Below, in pieces: positions 21,532-34,371 of a DNA stretch of 64,000 nucleotides; within the stretch, counting starts at the first letter, position 1, and every line of letters begins with the position of its first letter. The position numbers and the translations under genes were made by a program. The notes beneath the pieces were generated by a model that was not told the DNA's origin, did no database searches, and saw only the letters and a list, made by a program, of their open reading frames with translations. Source of the DNA: Mucor racemosus (taxonomy: Eukaryota; Mucoromycota; Mucoromycetes; Mucorales; Mucoraceae); contig JAPEHQ010000004.1 of the NCBI GenBank assembly GCA_027405735.1, forward strand, positions 124,001 to 188,000, written 5' to 3'.

Positions 21532-24500
21532 ATGAATAATACCAAATATGTTAACATCAATATAGGCTCTGTCAACTGCAGAAGTCTATACAAACAATCT
21601 CAACAATCAACTACAGACGACTTTATAGCTATGTTAAAGAACAAGAAATTAAATATCCTACTATGTCAGGAAACCAACATACCAAATCACTCGTTTGAAG
21701 AAATAATCAACAATATGGAAATCAAATTTAAATATCACCAAGCAATATGGACTGAACACTGTTCCATCATTAATTTTAACAATGCAATTAACCTTGAGAA
21801 AATCAAGATATCTACAGATGGAAGAATGATTTTATCCAAACTTACCTTTGTAGACAATCCTACGACACCATTTTACATCATGAACATTTATGCACACTCT
21901 GGACATGTTCAAAGACAAGAGAGGAATAATCTTTTTAAAGATATAGTTAACATACTTTTATCTATTCCAGAGATTCTTCCACATTTGATTATGGCAGGGG
22001 ACTTTAATTACAGTTTTGATAGTGGTAGCAGACATGGATCCAGAATACGTAAAAGCAAGGAGTTAGTCCAATTTATGGCGGGATATATGAAAGACTGTAT
22101 GAACCAAGAAGGAGAAGGATATGGGCCTACATGTAGACAGAATAGACAAGGACGTATCTCTCTCTCGACTATAGATTACATGTTTGCCGGGAAGGAGCTC
22201 TTTCAAAGGATGAATGGTGGAGATGTAGAATTTTTCGGTCAGGAATTTACCGATCATGCACTACTTACCAAGACCTTAACTATAGAAATGTATAACTGTG
22301 GAAAAGGTATATGGAGAGCCAATCCTTACCTATGTAAGAACAAAAGATATGTTAGCATTTTGAATAGAGAAATAGAAAACTACGTTCAAAACAAGCTAAA
22401 TCCTGAACTGTCAACTCAAGACCAATGGGATTGTCTTAAGAATATGGTCAAAAAAGTTACAACTAATTTCTGTCGCACTACCAACCAAATCAGAGAGACA
22501 ACACTGAAGAAACTAAACAGTGAGAGGAACCGTATCTTGAGGTTATACCGTGATAATAAAGAATGTCTGAATATACTACTGCCTGATATTGAAACACAAA
22601 TTTCAAAATTACAAAAGGAAAAGACAGACATTGCAAGGTTGAGATCAGGAAAGTATTGGATGGAGAACAACGAAAACTCGCCGTCATATATCAAAAGAAC
22701 CATTGACCAGCGAAGAGAAGCTCGTACCCTCAATATGATCAAACACCCGGATACTAGAACTGATTGCAATGATAAGGATTCTAAGATTGGAGCAGCAGAA
22801 TCTTTTTACTCTAAGTTGTACACTGAAGAAAGAATAGATATTAACTGTTTAGATGCAATACTGAACCACATTAACAAATCCATCTCTAAAGAGGAAACTG
22901 AGGAAATTACACAAGACATATCTTTTGAAGAGATCAAACAAGGTGCAAAACGAAGTCCACGTAAAAGTAGCCCTGGTTTGGATGGATTGCCATATGAAAT
23001 TCTCAATATTGTAATGATTCACCCAAGATGTAAAGAAATTGTCGAAAAGGTGTACAATGATGCATTGAAATATGGAATTATTCCTAAATCTTGGCAACAA
23101 GCATGTATTATCCTACTACCAAAGAAAGGCGATTTGTCAGATTTGTCAAACTGGAGGCCGATTTCTCTAATCAATACCGACTGCAAAGTGTTTACTAGGA
23201 TTCTGAACTCCAGACTCATGGGAATAGCTTCACAGCTGATTAATAACTTCCAAACAGGATTCATGCCACAAAGATTTATTGGAGATCAAGGGTTTTCATT
23301 AAACCTCATGATTGAAAACTCAAAAGTATGCAAAGGTTTGAATAAATCCGAGTTCACTGAATATGTTGGTATAATGCTAGACAACCATAAAGCCTATGAT
23401 AGAGTTCATCCATACTATCTGACCAAGGTCCTAGAAAAATTTGGTATCCCTGAGTCCATCATTCAATGCATCCAAAATCTGTTCTTCAACAATGAAATAT
23501 TCGTCAATGTCAATGGTTTTCTAACAAATCCAATTAAACAAAAACGAGGCCTAAGACAAGGTGATGCTATTTCACCTCTTCTTTTTAATTTTGCGATAGA
23601 GCCATTTCTACTCTCTATCCTTAATAATGAAGCTGTAACTGGGTACACTATGCAATCAACTAAACCAAGCAGTCAAAATTCTATGAACATGGTTTCTCCA
23701 AAACCAATTAAGCTACTAGCCTATGCTGATGATATACTAATTTTTGCAAAAAACAAAGCTGAATATTTGGCAATTGAAGATTGCTTGAAAGGATATAGCA
23801 AGGCGTCAAATTCTAAAATCAACTTAGATAAGTCGGTCGCGTTTCCCCTCCATGGCAGTAAGATGGTGGGTCATAAAGGTGCAGAATTACGGAACTATAT
23901 CACAAACAATCAACGGATGAAATGGTTTGATAATTCAAGTACAGGCTATCTTAAATATCTAGGCTACCCTCTCTGGTTCAACAATCAACAAAGAGATACC
24001 TTTGTGGACAACATTAGTGGAAAAATTCAAGCAACTGTCAACTTTTATAAAGAAAGAAAGATATCAGTATATGGTCGAGCAACTGTGGCCAACACAATGA
24101 TACTATCAAAACTGTGGCATGTCCTAAGACTAACCAACCTACCAAAGGTGGTTACTTCAAGATTGAATTCCATTATCTATCAATATATTGTTGATGACAG
24201 ACGAATCCAAGTGAAGAAGGATGTCTTCTATCTGCCAAAAAACGAAGGGGGATTAGGCCTGCTAAACATATCAGTGCAACAGAAGATGCTACAACTTAGA
24301 TACATCAATGCGTTACTTAGTGTGAGTGGAACTCCAAATCCAGTACCTAGCCATTTATATAGCTTGATGGTATTTGCCCTTCAAAATGGATGTGATACAC
24401 CTCACCATGAAGTGCCTCTTCTGTTTCCTGAATCTCGTTACAAAAGTTCATTTACTGGTTTACACTCCTTTCACAACATCTTCGAAGCTATAGACTCTTG

Positions 24501-25451
24501 TATAGAACAATGCAAACCGGATGCTGAAAAAATAAAAATATCACCTAAAATACTTCTCTCGCTGCCGTTCACCACCATATGCAACAAGGAACAACTCAAT
24601 AATGAATTAATAAATATAAATACTGCCACAATCAAACAAAGCAAGGTACAAGACTTCTTTCAATACACTCCTTTGACAAAATCCATAATCTACAAACCAA
24701 GACAAGAATGCAAAAAACCTAAAGTGTTATCAAAAATCATTCGACTTGAAAGAGAACAACACATTAAATACAATCATTTTTTCCAACAATACATGGAAAA
24801 CAATTCCATAGAAAATTTTTTGAAGAATCAAATGATTTATCAGAATACTCTAAACTAATACAAGATGTCAACAAGAAGCCATTGCTGGATCAGAAGAAAA
24901 AACGTATAAGATACATCCTAAATCAAGGCATTCCTTTAATAATACCAAAAGGTTACAACAATAATATATCCAAAAAACAATGGACAGAATTTTACAAGAC
25001 AAATATGCATCACACAGCAAGAAACCTTTGGTTTAAAGTTATCCATGACAGAATACCATCCAAGTCCTTCCTTTACAACATGCAAATGAAAGATATTGAT
25101 TCAGACAAATGCCACCTATGCAATCTTAGAGAAGACAGTATGCATCTGTTGATCTCGTGTGTACACAAAAAAGATATATGGCAGGAAATTTTCAACAAGT
25201 TTCTTGGGTACCCAAGAGTGGTAAATCCTCAACAGACTTATCATGACTTCAAAAATTTAAAACTGTCCAGATACTATATATACAATTTAGACATACACAT
25301 CAACATATACGACATTTTCTCAACGATAACACGCCTTATATGGTTTCATCACTTCAATCATGTGCTCAACTCAGTGCCATTTAACAGCACAATAGTCTCA
25401 AAGAAAATATGCTCAGAGCTATATAGAATGTCTAATATGAATGACTTGTAG
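21532..25451 (+). pseudogene. LINE ORF2: AP-endonuclease and reverse transcriptase, one frame break
   Basis: The first 1,108 codons are open to 24858. Endonuclease residues appear in order: CQETN, MAGDFNYSFDSG, STIDYMF and FTDHALL (residues 1-240). Reverse transcriptase blocks follow: SPGLDGLPYEIL, NWRPISLINTDCK, LDNHKAYDR, GLRQGDAISPLLF and LAYADDILIFA (about 728-738), which holds the catalytic aspartates. The reading frame shifts by one base at the run of six T at 24816-24821. The continuing frame, seen from before 24882 to 25451, supplies the thumb/C-terminal part and a zinc motif CHLCNLREDSMHLLISC typical of LINE C-termini. The break sits in a homopolymer, so it may be a real deletion, a sequencing error or, less likely, programmed slippage. 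Confidence 0.88.
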
Positions 25452-25590
25452 GATAATATATATATATGATACTAATATGGCAGGTCACTTTACCTAGTAT
25501 ACACCTTGTCCATCACTATGATGAGTTTCAATTTTCTTTTTTTAAATAAAATTTAAAACTTTCATCCCATAAAAAAAAAAAAAAAAAAAA

Positions 25591-27158
25591 TGCCAATTTA
25601 GAAAAAATTATCATATTTTTGCAAATTTCTCTAAAAACCATTATGTAAACCTTCAAAGTCTATTAAAAATTATAAATAGATATCTAAATTTTGCATCGAA
25701 TGGTGGTATTAGCGCATTTTTTTGTCACCAAAAAAATTACACAATTTTGATAAAAAGAAAAAATGGTTTTTATCACAAAAGTCTATTTTACAAATAATTA
25801 ACAGCCAAATAAATGCTTTGATATAAAAATTAGAAAGAATTCGGTCATTTTTGACTTAGGAAAGCTATAGTAAAAAATCCCATTTTCCGGGTCAAAATGA
25901 TGATTAACCGAAATCATCCAGTTTTTGCTTATAGATGTAAGGGTTGAGAGGTCGATGCTGACCATGTTTTTCATTACTCAAAAAATTTAAAAAAAAATGC
26001 AGTAAGAAGGTATCTGATCCAAGAAATAGTTTTGACCTAATTTGAGCTTTAGATTTATGCGAAAAGTGCATAAAATAATTCTTTAAAATATTGTTTTTTT
26101 ATGATTTAAGCAGAAATACGCGTAATGGAATATATATATTTTTCAATACAATTGAATTTTTATAATTATGTCTATTCATTTGGCCAACAATTAATGAATA
26201 ATGTTGATATTTGTACTGATTTTTATTAAAGAGTTTATATTTTGTGATTGTAACACGGCATTTCTGATTTAGCTCGGAAAAGGCAACTACAGCAACTTTA
26301 CTTTCTAACTGCAGTTTGAATCGGTAAATCATAATTAATCACATATCAAGCACTTGTAATTTTCAATTTTATACAACTCTTTTCATTTTTATTTTTCATA
26401 AATAAATTAGTGCAAATTCACTCTTGCAGCATTATGTGGGAAACAGATGCATTTTGTATTTACCAGCGACAAGACTTGAATTAAAGGCGCGTTTGCATAT
26501 AAAACATGAACAATAATCGGATCAGACCCCAACTATGGAGAACGCACCATAGATTATCTTTAATTCTTGGATGGTAATAGATACATATAATAATCAGCAG
26601 ATTCAAAAACTCAGTGGCAACGATTTTTCTTCCATTTCTCTAAATACCAATCAAGCTAAGAAACTATTGAAAATAACACCTGTCAGAGTAAATGAAATGA
26701 GAATCTACATCTGTGTTCATCAGCTTTTGAGTTTGCTCTTGCTCAACATAACAGCAAAAACTCCAAGTGGGAATTGCAAAATATCAAAATCAAGCCAAAT
26801 AATGGCATGATTACTAATTATCGTATAAAAAGATGGGTGGTTCATGTCGACAATAAACTTTTATACCATTGGAATAAAATCAAAATACGAGAAACTAGGC
26901 TTAAATATGCACAATATTTCTTGAGCCAGAATTGATTTTTTGAGATTCTTTCTTCTCTTTACATATTACATGCAATTAAAACAATATCTGATAAACTGCA
27001 TTAGCAAGCCAACTTTTATTTATTGTGGTATTATATTGTAGTAGCAGTACTAGAAGTGTGGTCGTAAAACTAAAAGAGATCATGTAGAAATAGCATTCGA
27101 AATCAAACAAGCATATTTTACTCTAGTTAAAGGTTTACTGAAGGAATCAATTTTATAA
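25591..27158. other. AT-rich, repeat-like DNA without a supported gene
   Basis: The part up to about 26100 has the same style as the dispersed repeats here (long A/T runs, phrases such as GTGCATAAAATAATT) but I found no clear second copy in the window. Short frames at 26099-26332 and 26571-26810 have no domain. Confidence 0.4.
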
Positions 27159-29042
27159 TTATTCAAGCTTGATTTGATCCATAATGTCTTTGATGACATT
27201 TGGGTATTTTGTATGGCCATCAATATCTACTTGAATATTTTCAATTCGTTTACCTAATCCAGACACTGCTTCTAATCCTGCAACATTGGTAGCTAATGAA
27301 TGTAATCTATATACAAATGCCAAAACCCAATCATTTGGTGTATAACAATTTATAAAACGACCAGAAACAACGTTGGCAGCATTGCGCCATTCCCAGGTCT
27401 CTTCAGTAGAAATAGGAGCACCCATCATAACTACATTATCAACAAGTCCATGCTTTCCTCTTTCATTCAACTCTTGTAAACAGCTCCAAATAACCAGACA
27501 TCCACAGCTATACGCCACCTATTTTCAATAGTTGTGAGTATTATATTGAAACGATGAAAATTTAGTAATATTTACAAGATTACATGGTCGGTTTCCTTGA
27601 ACTCTTTCTTCTAAAACATCAGCAAGCACTACAGAAATAAAAGCATTTAGCTGTCAAATCAAAGCACACAAAATCTTCAATTTGCTTTACCAGCTCCTGC
27701 TTTCTTTGATCTATCCACTACCATTTGCCAAGGATTATCGATAACATCAGCAATCTTTAAAATAGTTGCAGGTAAAGCAACTGCAGCTATATATTATATG
27801 CATTAGAGAGACATCAACATCCGTTATATATGTATATATGTTTACCAAAGAACGCATTAAGTACAGTTGCTTTAGCAACTTCCATTCCAGCATAATTTAC
27901 AGCTGTATCCTTTACAAATCTTCTAAACGAATAACCAAGTTGTAGCAATATTTCTGTTTCATATTCCAAACAGAATATATCTGTATGATTTCGTTTTCCT
28001 TCAAAAGCATGTTCCCAAGGTGACTATAAAATTTGGTTAATAACATTTCCATGATAAACATTTTGATTTTTACTCTTGTTTCTTCCTTTGAATCCAACAA
28101 GAATCCCGACACACAAATTGTACAACGAAGAGCAGGTACAGGAGGTAAATCAGGATCATTCAATATCTGTTTAAACTCGAACTCTTCAACACCTTTCATA
28201 CGTTTGTGCATTTTCCATCCTGCCAAACCACCACCTGTCAAACCAAATAAACTTGTAACTAGAGCCACACCGCCTGCTGTTGCAAAGAAAGTAGCACCTG
28301 TAACACCTACTAACAATGGTGCTAATAATGGTGCCGCAAGACCACCAGTTAAAGCTATATATATATATATATGTTTATATTTATTTAATATCTATAAAAT
28401 ACAAATATTGTTTTGTTTCTTACCAATGACAGCGCCACCGCCTATAATACCAGCGCCAGTAGCAATCCATCGAAATGCTTGCTTTTTTCTATTTGAATCT
28501 TGCATAGCTTTACGTGCTGATAAATCCATATTTTGTTGCATACTAGGACTACCATCATTTTGCTGTTTGTCCTGTTGCTCCAGTAATCCATAATACATTT
28601 GTTGCGCTACACTTTTTTCAACAGAACCTAAATCTCCCATGTAAAGACGTAATGCATGTTCCAATTCCAATAGAAATCGTCTTGATCGAGCATCATATAA
28701 CATGACATGTTTAGCTTTGCTTTTTTTAGCGTCTTCTTTCATGGCGTTGGGCGTAACGTGTAAAGCTAAAGCTAATAAATCTACCATAACTTCGATACGA
28801 ATATCTCGTTTTTCACCACTTAATAGCTCAACTGCTTGTTGAAATGTCATGTATCGTCCTTCAAGTTCTTGTTGGCTGACTTGAAGGTATTTAATAACAT
28901 CGTTCCACCATTGACTTGACCAAGGTTCACCTAATAAAGGTGCAACTGGTGTTAGGGATTGGGCTGCGACGCGAGCAACAGCGATTCTTTGATCATGATT
29001 CCATTCTTCAACTGAAAGTTTTATAATTGATTCTTCTCCCAT
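27159..29042 (-). CDS. DUF726 / TMCO4-like membrane protein with alpha/beta-hydrolase fold
   Basis: The family (human TMCO4 and fungal relatives) combines a glycine-rich membrane region with a hydrolase-like domain; substrate is unknown. Exons are 29042-28424, 28354-28074, 28023-27846, 27786-27691, 27628-27576 and 27518-27159. All joins keep frame and give 528 residues. Residues about 195-262 form closely spaced glycine/alanine-rich membrane segments (GAGIIGGGAVIGALTGGLAA, ATAGGVALVTSLFGLTGGG). CVSGFL marks the start of the hydrolase part, followed by PWEHAFEGKRN, DVIDNPW, VLADVLEERVQG, AYSCGCLVIW with the putative nucleophile Ser413, and MMGAPI. The usual G-x-S-x-G is A-Y-S-C-G here. Introns are 50-70 bases, one with an AT microsatellite. 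Confidence 0.9.
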
Positions 29043-29788
29043 TTTTCAATATTCAAGAAAATAAAAGAAAGAGATGTAAATTCATTAGTAATAAATCTAG
29101 AAGCATTGCAAATCTCTCTCGAGAAATATTATCATTTTGCATTTTCATTTTGAGATGCAGATGATTTTAGCTTCAGATTCTATACTATTTTAGGATCTAT
29201 GATATCAGGGCGACCTCAAAAATTTGCATGCTAAATTGCATGTAAATAAATAGCACATCATGGCTACAAGGCTATTATGCTTGTAACTCAAATAACCTTG
29301 CCAAGCCATGACTCCAAACCCACACATTTATCTTTAAAGGATTATTCAGGTTCCTATACAACAACCTTTATTATACTACATTATGCCACAAAATAATTTG
29401 TAAATGTTTTACTGTAGTGTCATTTTTTTGTTTTTATAATTTGATGCAAAATCATCTTGTATTTTCAAATATATCTGTCCAGATTGACGAAATGAAACGT
29501 GTTTCAATCCTGTAATTTAACACCAAATTGCTCTATGAGTAGCATTCATAAGTAACACATATTTACATAAATCATGGGTAGACTTGAGATGGGAGTAGTT
29601 TCTTTACTTGTAGAATAGCAAATAGAACATATATTTTTATATTTGAATTTATTATCAAATGTTGATAAGATAAAAAGACGTTAACTTGAAAATAATTGGC
29701 ATGAATCATTGATATAATAGTAAAATGTGTTTCATAATTAACCTTAGGGTTGTTGAATATTTGTAGTTAAATCTTTTACTACAATTCT
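29043..29788. other. Intergenic region upstream of the DUF726 gene
   Basis: Presumed promoter region of the minus-strand DUF726 gene at its left end. I see no other gene or repeat. Confidence 0.4.
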
Positions 29789-30267
29789 TTATTTTGATCC
29801 CCTTTTAAACCATTCATGACGATATACTCGTACAAGAGTTTCCTTAGGTGTAGCATCAAAGATTACCCAATTGTAATCAATTGAAAGGTAATTTGCTTTT
29901 TGGATTGATATGTACCATTCAATATTTCATTAGAAATGATAGAATCAACCAACATGCGATCAACTCTCTTTACCAAACCATTGAAATCAGAGAATTTTGC
30001 TTCGTTTCGCAGAATTTTTAAATAATCCTTGTCTTTTGAACGTTTTTCCTATGTTCTAAGGTAATGCATAATATCTTCAAATAAATCAGGGTCCCGATCA
30101 ATAAAATAGGATACATTTCCTTCATCAGAGATTCGACGTAAGTTAGTTTGGGGTATATTTTAATCCAATTTTTCAAAATATGAAGAGGCCTTCAATATTT
30201 CATAATAAGTAGTAAATGGTTGACCACCGATATTAAGGTTGATGAAAGGAGAGAAATTGTCTGACAT
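29789..30267 (-). pseudogene. KCTD-like BTB/T1 domain pseudogene
   Basis: The minus strand reads MSDNFSPFINLNIGGQPF, then TTYYEILKASSYFEKLD, a T1/BTB start typical of KCTD-type proteins (cullin adaptors or channel tetramerisation domains). The frame continues with VSYFIDRDPDLFEDIMHYLRT, the second half of the T1 signature. It contains an in-frame TAA (30162-30160) and an in-frame TAG (30051-30049). A later one-base shift leads to the frame ending VIFDATPKETLVRVYRHEW with a stop at 29791-29789. No splice sites remove the stops cleanly, so I read it as a dead gene. Confidence 0.75.
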
Positions 30268-31724
30268 GATGTTGTATTTGAATCAGAAGAATAGTACATG
30301 TATTTTTTACCATACAATAGTTAAAATAACACCAAGAAAAAACTATATTCCAATGTATATTAGATGTTTAACTTTAATCCAAAAATGAGTATCCGGAAAT
30401 ATCCTATTTTTTTTTAGTTGGTATAAATTTTTCAGTGCTAATGATTCAGATTTTTACACATATTTCACTGCTAAAAATTAAAAATTTGAGTTTTCATATC
30501 TTTACAAAAGATTAGGCTGTACGAACACGTTTTAGTAAGAAACTTTACTTGTTTTAAAGCATTTTATATCATATGTAATGATTTACATTACATGGTATGT
30601 TCAACTAGGTAGTATTTCCTCACATAATAAATTAAAAGCCATCCCATTTGAAACCATGCCATGCAATTCAAATAAGAGATTATGAATATAAAACATAAAT
30701 AACTAAGGACATTCTAATGTACCAAAGATATCAGGGGTATTCATAATGTGTTCTATTATAAGTAAACAAAAACCTAAAAGTTTTACGTGAATCAAATAGA
30801 ACAAGTAAGGGCTGTTTTGAATGCATGATTGATAGCGGAGGTCGCCAAAAACCAATTTAAGAGCCGTTCTTGATCAGGTAAATCAAGGACTCAACAACCC
30901 AACAATATATGATGTATCATTCTTAAACCGGATCATGTCAAATCCAAAAAAAGTAAATAATAACAGATCCGGAACCGGAAGTTCCTTAATTGAATATTAA
31001 CTATACCATGCTCCTAAAAGCATGGTATTGAAGCATAGTACAAAAGTATAAAACGCCAGTGCAATATTCCAACATGATATACCAACATAACATATTACTA
31101 TTAAATAACATCTAAACTACTTTATCACATCATTAATTCCCCAAATCAAATAGTATATAAACCTTATTAATTTCATTCCAATAAACGATATCTCTTTACT
31201 TGATTAAATTTCTAGTTTTTATTTGACCTAAGCACATTTTGATAAACCAATATATTCAAAGTTGCGGAGTAACCGAAAGTCGGCAGAACAACTGCCAGAT
31301 AAATATCAATAACCAAATAATATAGATAAAGAAGTAGAAATAGCATTTTATTGTAGATTGTCCATAATTAAATAAAGGATTTAAACAGTATCTCTTTTAA
31401 AGCTTTTTTTATAAATTTTACCCCTTTTTACTGCACATGATGTTTCAACAATAATTGCATGAATTAGTTTCAGTTGCATAATTCATATAAATATGCAAAT
31501 GTTAAATCAGATATTAAACATTAGTGAAAATATCTATTTTCTTCCTTCGTTAATAAATTTAATCAAATAAACTTATTAAACACAACCATAACCGATCTAT
31601 TACTTAATATTACTTGCCACATATTAATCACACTTAATACTAGTGATCTTAAACGAGCATAGCTTTTTTTATGCAGCCGAGCTTTTTAAAAAGAAGTCAA
31701 AAGCTTGGTTCGTGTTTTCTACTC
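30268..31724. other. AT-rich region, no supported gene
   Basis: A promoter-like pair (GTATATAAACC near 31150, AATAAACG near 31180) recalls an LTR, but I could not place TG..CA ends with a target duplication. Nothing else is visible. Confidence 0.3.
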
Positions 31725-33330
31725 ACTTTTTTTCATTTTTTTGACATTTTTATAGTATATTTCAAAATATTCGCTAAATAGAGTAACATTTTTTTACACC
31801 CATGTCATCAATATCATTGAGTTCCCTCGGACCCAATTTAGTTTCTTTCAAAATATTGATTTTTCATCGAGATATCTTTAAAAATGAGTAAAAAGGAAAA
31901 ACATTCCACTCCAGATACAAAAAGTTACAATCCAGATAGAGAAAGTTACACTCCAGAAGTTAAAATGGGTTTTTTTTTTCAAAAAATCAGATCTCCAACT
32001 TTTTTCCTATGAATTTTTTTTTATATTAGGGTAAGAATGGATTTTAGTAAAAGTCAATACAGCATTGACGATGGTGCTATCTATATATTTTTAGCATTTT
32101 TTTATGCTGAGATATAACCGCTCAAACAATTGAAGAAATACCAGAAAAACAAGCATAATTATTGATTTCATTAAATAAACATTAGTTGTAGTTATAATTA
32201 AATTTTTTTGTCTATATTATTTGCATATTAATTGTTATTTTTAAATAGAGATAAAATCAAATTTAAAAGATTTTGATCCATAAAATGCACGAAAAATGCA
32301 TAAATCATCGATATCTCTCCGCAAATGTTTTAAAGCAGAATAGCAGTTTAATAATGTTGATAGTTCGCAACAGCATGTATCGTTTTGTTTTTTGTTGTTT
32401 CAAGAAATATTAACTTTTGACGGAATAATGAAGACATTAAGGCATACCCTTGTTTTTTGACCCCAACCCTCATCCAAAAATTGCGGTTGTGAGCGATTTT
32501 CAAAATAAAATGATAACAACCTCTTATTGCAATTAGTATGAGTCGATAGTAATTTTTAATAAGAAAACTTACTTGTTTTGAACCGCTTTTTAACATATCT
32601 GAGTTTGAAAAACATCTGAACACTTTTATTTTTTTTCATTTTTTTGACAGTTTTATAGTAGATTTCAAAATATTCGTTAAATTGAGTAGCATTTTTTTTG
32701 CATCCATGTCATCAATCACATTGAGCTCTCTTGGACCCAATTTAGTTTTTTTAAAAATATTGATTTTTCATCGAGATATCCTCAAAAATGTGTACAAAGT
32801 GATACTCTCGTTTTTAGCTTCAATTTTTCCCTTGTATACCCTCATCCCAAATTCTGAAATTGGAGAAAAAATTGACAAAATTCTCGTTTTCTCAACGAAA
32901 AATGCAGCTAGAAGGCTCAACAATAGTTCAATCGATAGATTATTTTGCTGCGTATTTTATTCATTATTTATATTTACGACATGCTTATAAAAAGTGACGT
33001 ATATCTTCAAAAAATTGCCAAAAGTTTAATCATTTTTTACGCAAAGTTTAATGTTAAACATTAATCTAATTTTTATTTAGATGGATGTAGAATCCAAAAC
33101 TCTACAAAAATTATTTAATATGCTAGGTTGACTTACTTTGCAGTTCATGAGCTATTAAACGATTTTGCATTTTGAATCATTTTTCGATCATTTTTTCAAA
33201 TCAATTTTGGAACCCCGTTACGATAGGTTCCAAACTGTGATAAGACCCTATTATTTTGATTATCTCGACGAAAAATTAATGTTTTCAGCTGAAACAAAAA
33301 ATGCAGAGTAGTTTCGAGTTAGATCTATCT
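31725..33330 (+). repeat. Repeat family A, copy 3, with an internal 900-base duplication
   Basis: Matches 1-1570 in order. The 160-base block at 31725-31885 (GACATTTTTATAGTATATTTC ... TCGAGATATC) recurs at 32630-32790 within the same copy, a period of about 905 bases, so the element may exist in tandem form. It retains the short TTACACTCCAGA units near 31905-31960. Compared with copy 1 it lacks about 170 bases after GTATGAGTCGATAG. The frame at 32682-32990 parallels the one in copies 1 and 2 with many substitutions. Confidence 0.75.
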
Positions 33331-33627
33331 TTAAATATAAAAAAGTAGAATCTCAATTTTGGTGCATAATTTTTAAAATCGATTTCAGGTCAACTTTAAG
33401 CCAATGTTTGGCTAATGTGCCTATATTCTGGTATCAACTATGTTATTTTTGAAGAGAAATCAATGATCCATGGAGAAAAGATATATCTTCTTTAAAAATT
33501 TGACGAAATTCGATCCCATGCTGGACGAAAAAATGGAAAACTATATGAAAGCTATCTGAAACCATCTAGAGGACCAGAACTTGTCTACTTGATAACAAAA
33601 ATTCTATCTCGGCGAATTTCGATCCTC

Positions 33628-33977
33628 CTAATTTCTAACTTTACATAAAAGTTGGTATACATCTTCGACACGATGATCCCAAAGAAGGTCAACTTCCACA
33701 TCCTGTTAGTGTGTCGAGAAAATCATCGCCAAAGTGAACCTATAAAAGATGCATATTCAAAGAATTTGTTTGCTGCTATGATCTTCTTGGAGTCGTCATC
33801 TTCTATACTGGTGCATGTCATGAAGTGGTCGCGAATAATATTATAAAGTGTTCCAACAACATCAACGTGGACTATGGTATCATTTTCAACTAAACCAGGA
33901 ATATCTTTTGCATTGTTTATTTTAATCCCTCTGATCTCATTTTCGTGAAAATATAACCATGCGCCATGAATTCCCAT
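33628..33977 (-). pseudogene. Fragment of an XPG/FEN-like nuclease N-terminus
   Basis: It starts MGIHGAWLYFHEN, followed by DTIVHVDVVGTLYNIIRDHF, the pattern of the XPG N-terminal domain, where the aspartate in HVDVVG is metal-binding. The first frame stops after GSLWR (33723). A second piece in line with the family, VDLLWDHRVEDVYQLLCKVRN, continues to a stop at 33628, and could be joined by a short intron. The total is far shorter than a whole nuclease, so this is a remnant or an isolated domain. Such single XPG-like genes are frequent in mucoralean genomes as far as I recall. Confidence 0.5.
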
Positions 33978-34349
33978 ATTGATTTATTTTCTTATTGTAT
34001 GTATTATAAGATTGGTATGAAAAAGAAGTATCTAAAAGAGAAAATACAAGATATATGGGAAGGAATGAACGAAAGTATATGATTTAACATTTAATCAGGT
34101 TTTTCTGTTTATATATCTGATAGATTTTTTCGACGTATACTCAAATGGCCTCTATTCGTATGCACATCATTGTGTCATGCAGCAGATCAAAAAGAACTGT
34201 CATTCAAATATTACTGGCGATGAGCAGCTCGCCCTGAATATGCATTTTTTTTATCAAGGCTCTAGATCTTTATTTCTCCACAAATCATCAGAAAAAACGT
34301 AGCTATAATTTCATTATTAGATTTCATATATTAAATGATTTAAAAGTTA

Positions 34350-34371
34350 TTTTTTTTTTTTTTTTTTTTTT
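34350..34371. repeat. Run of 22 T
   Basis: A homopolymer run 417 bases upstream of the kinase start. It could be the A tail of a minus-strand truncated retroelement or simple slippage. Confidence 0.7.

Larger units (their letters stand above)
19880..25590 (+). mobile_element. L1-type non-LTR retrotransposon (LINE), nearly full length
   Basis: It has two open frames in the classic order: a gag-like ORF1 (19880-21502) and an ORF2 with AP-endonuclease, reverse transcriptase and a C-terminal zinc motif (21532-25451). They are followed by a short 3' untranslated region and a run of 20 A at 25571-25590. The 5' boundary was not found, and I could not find a target-site duplication. LINEs of this design (called Grem-LINE1) are known to mark pericentromeric DNA in Mucor; whether this copy belongs to that clade is not tested. 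ORF1 is intact, ORF2 has one frame break, so the insertion is young. Confidence 0.9.

Noticed and set aside
30880..31230. Another LTR around a TATA and AATAAA pair
   Set aside because: No TG..CA ends with matching flanks could be placed.
34350..34371. A tail of a truncated minus-strand retroelement
   Set aside because: No coding or repeat homology found next to the run; simple slippage is as likely.
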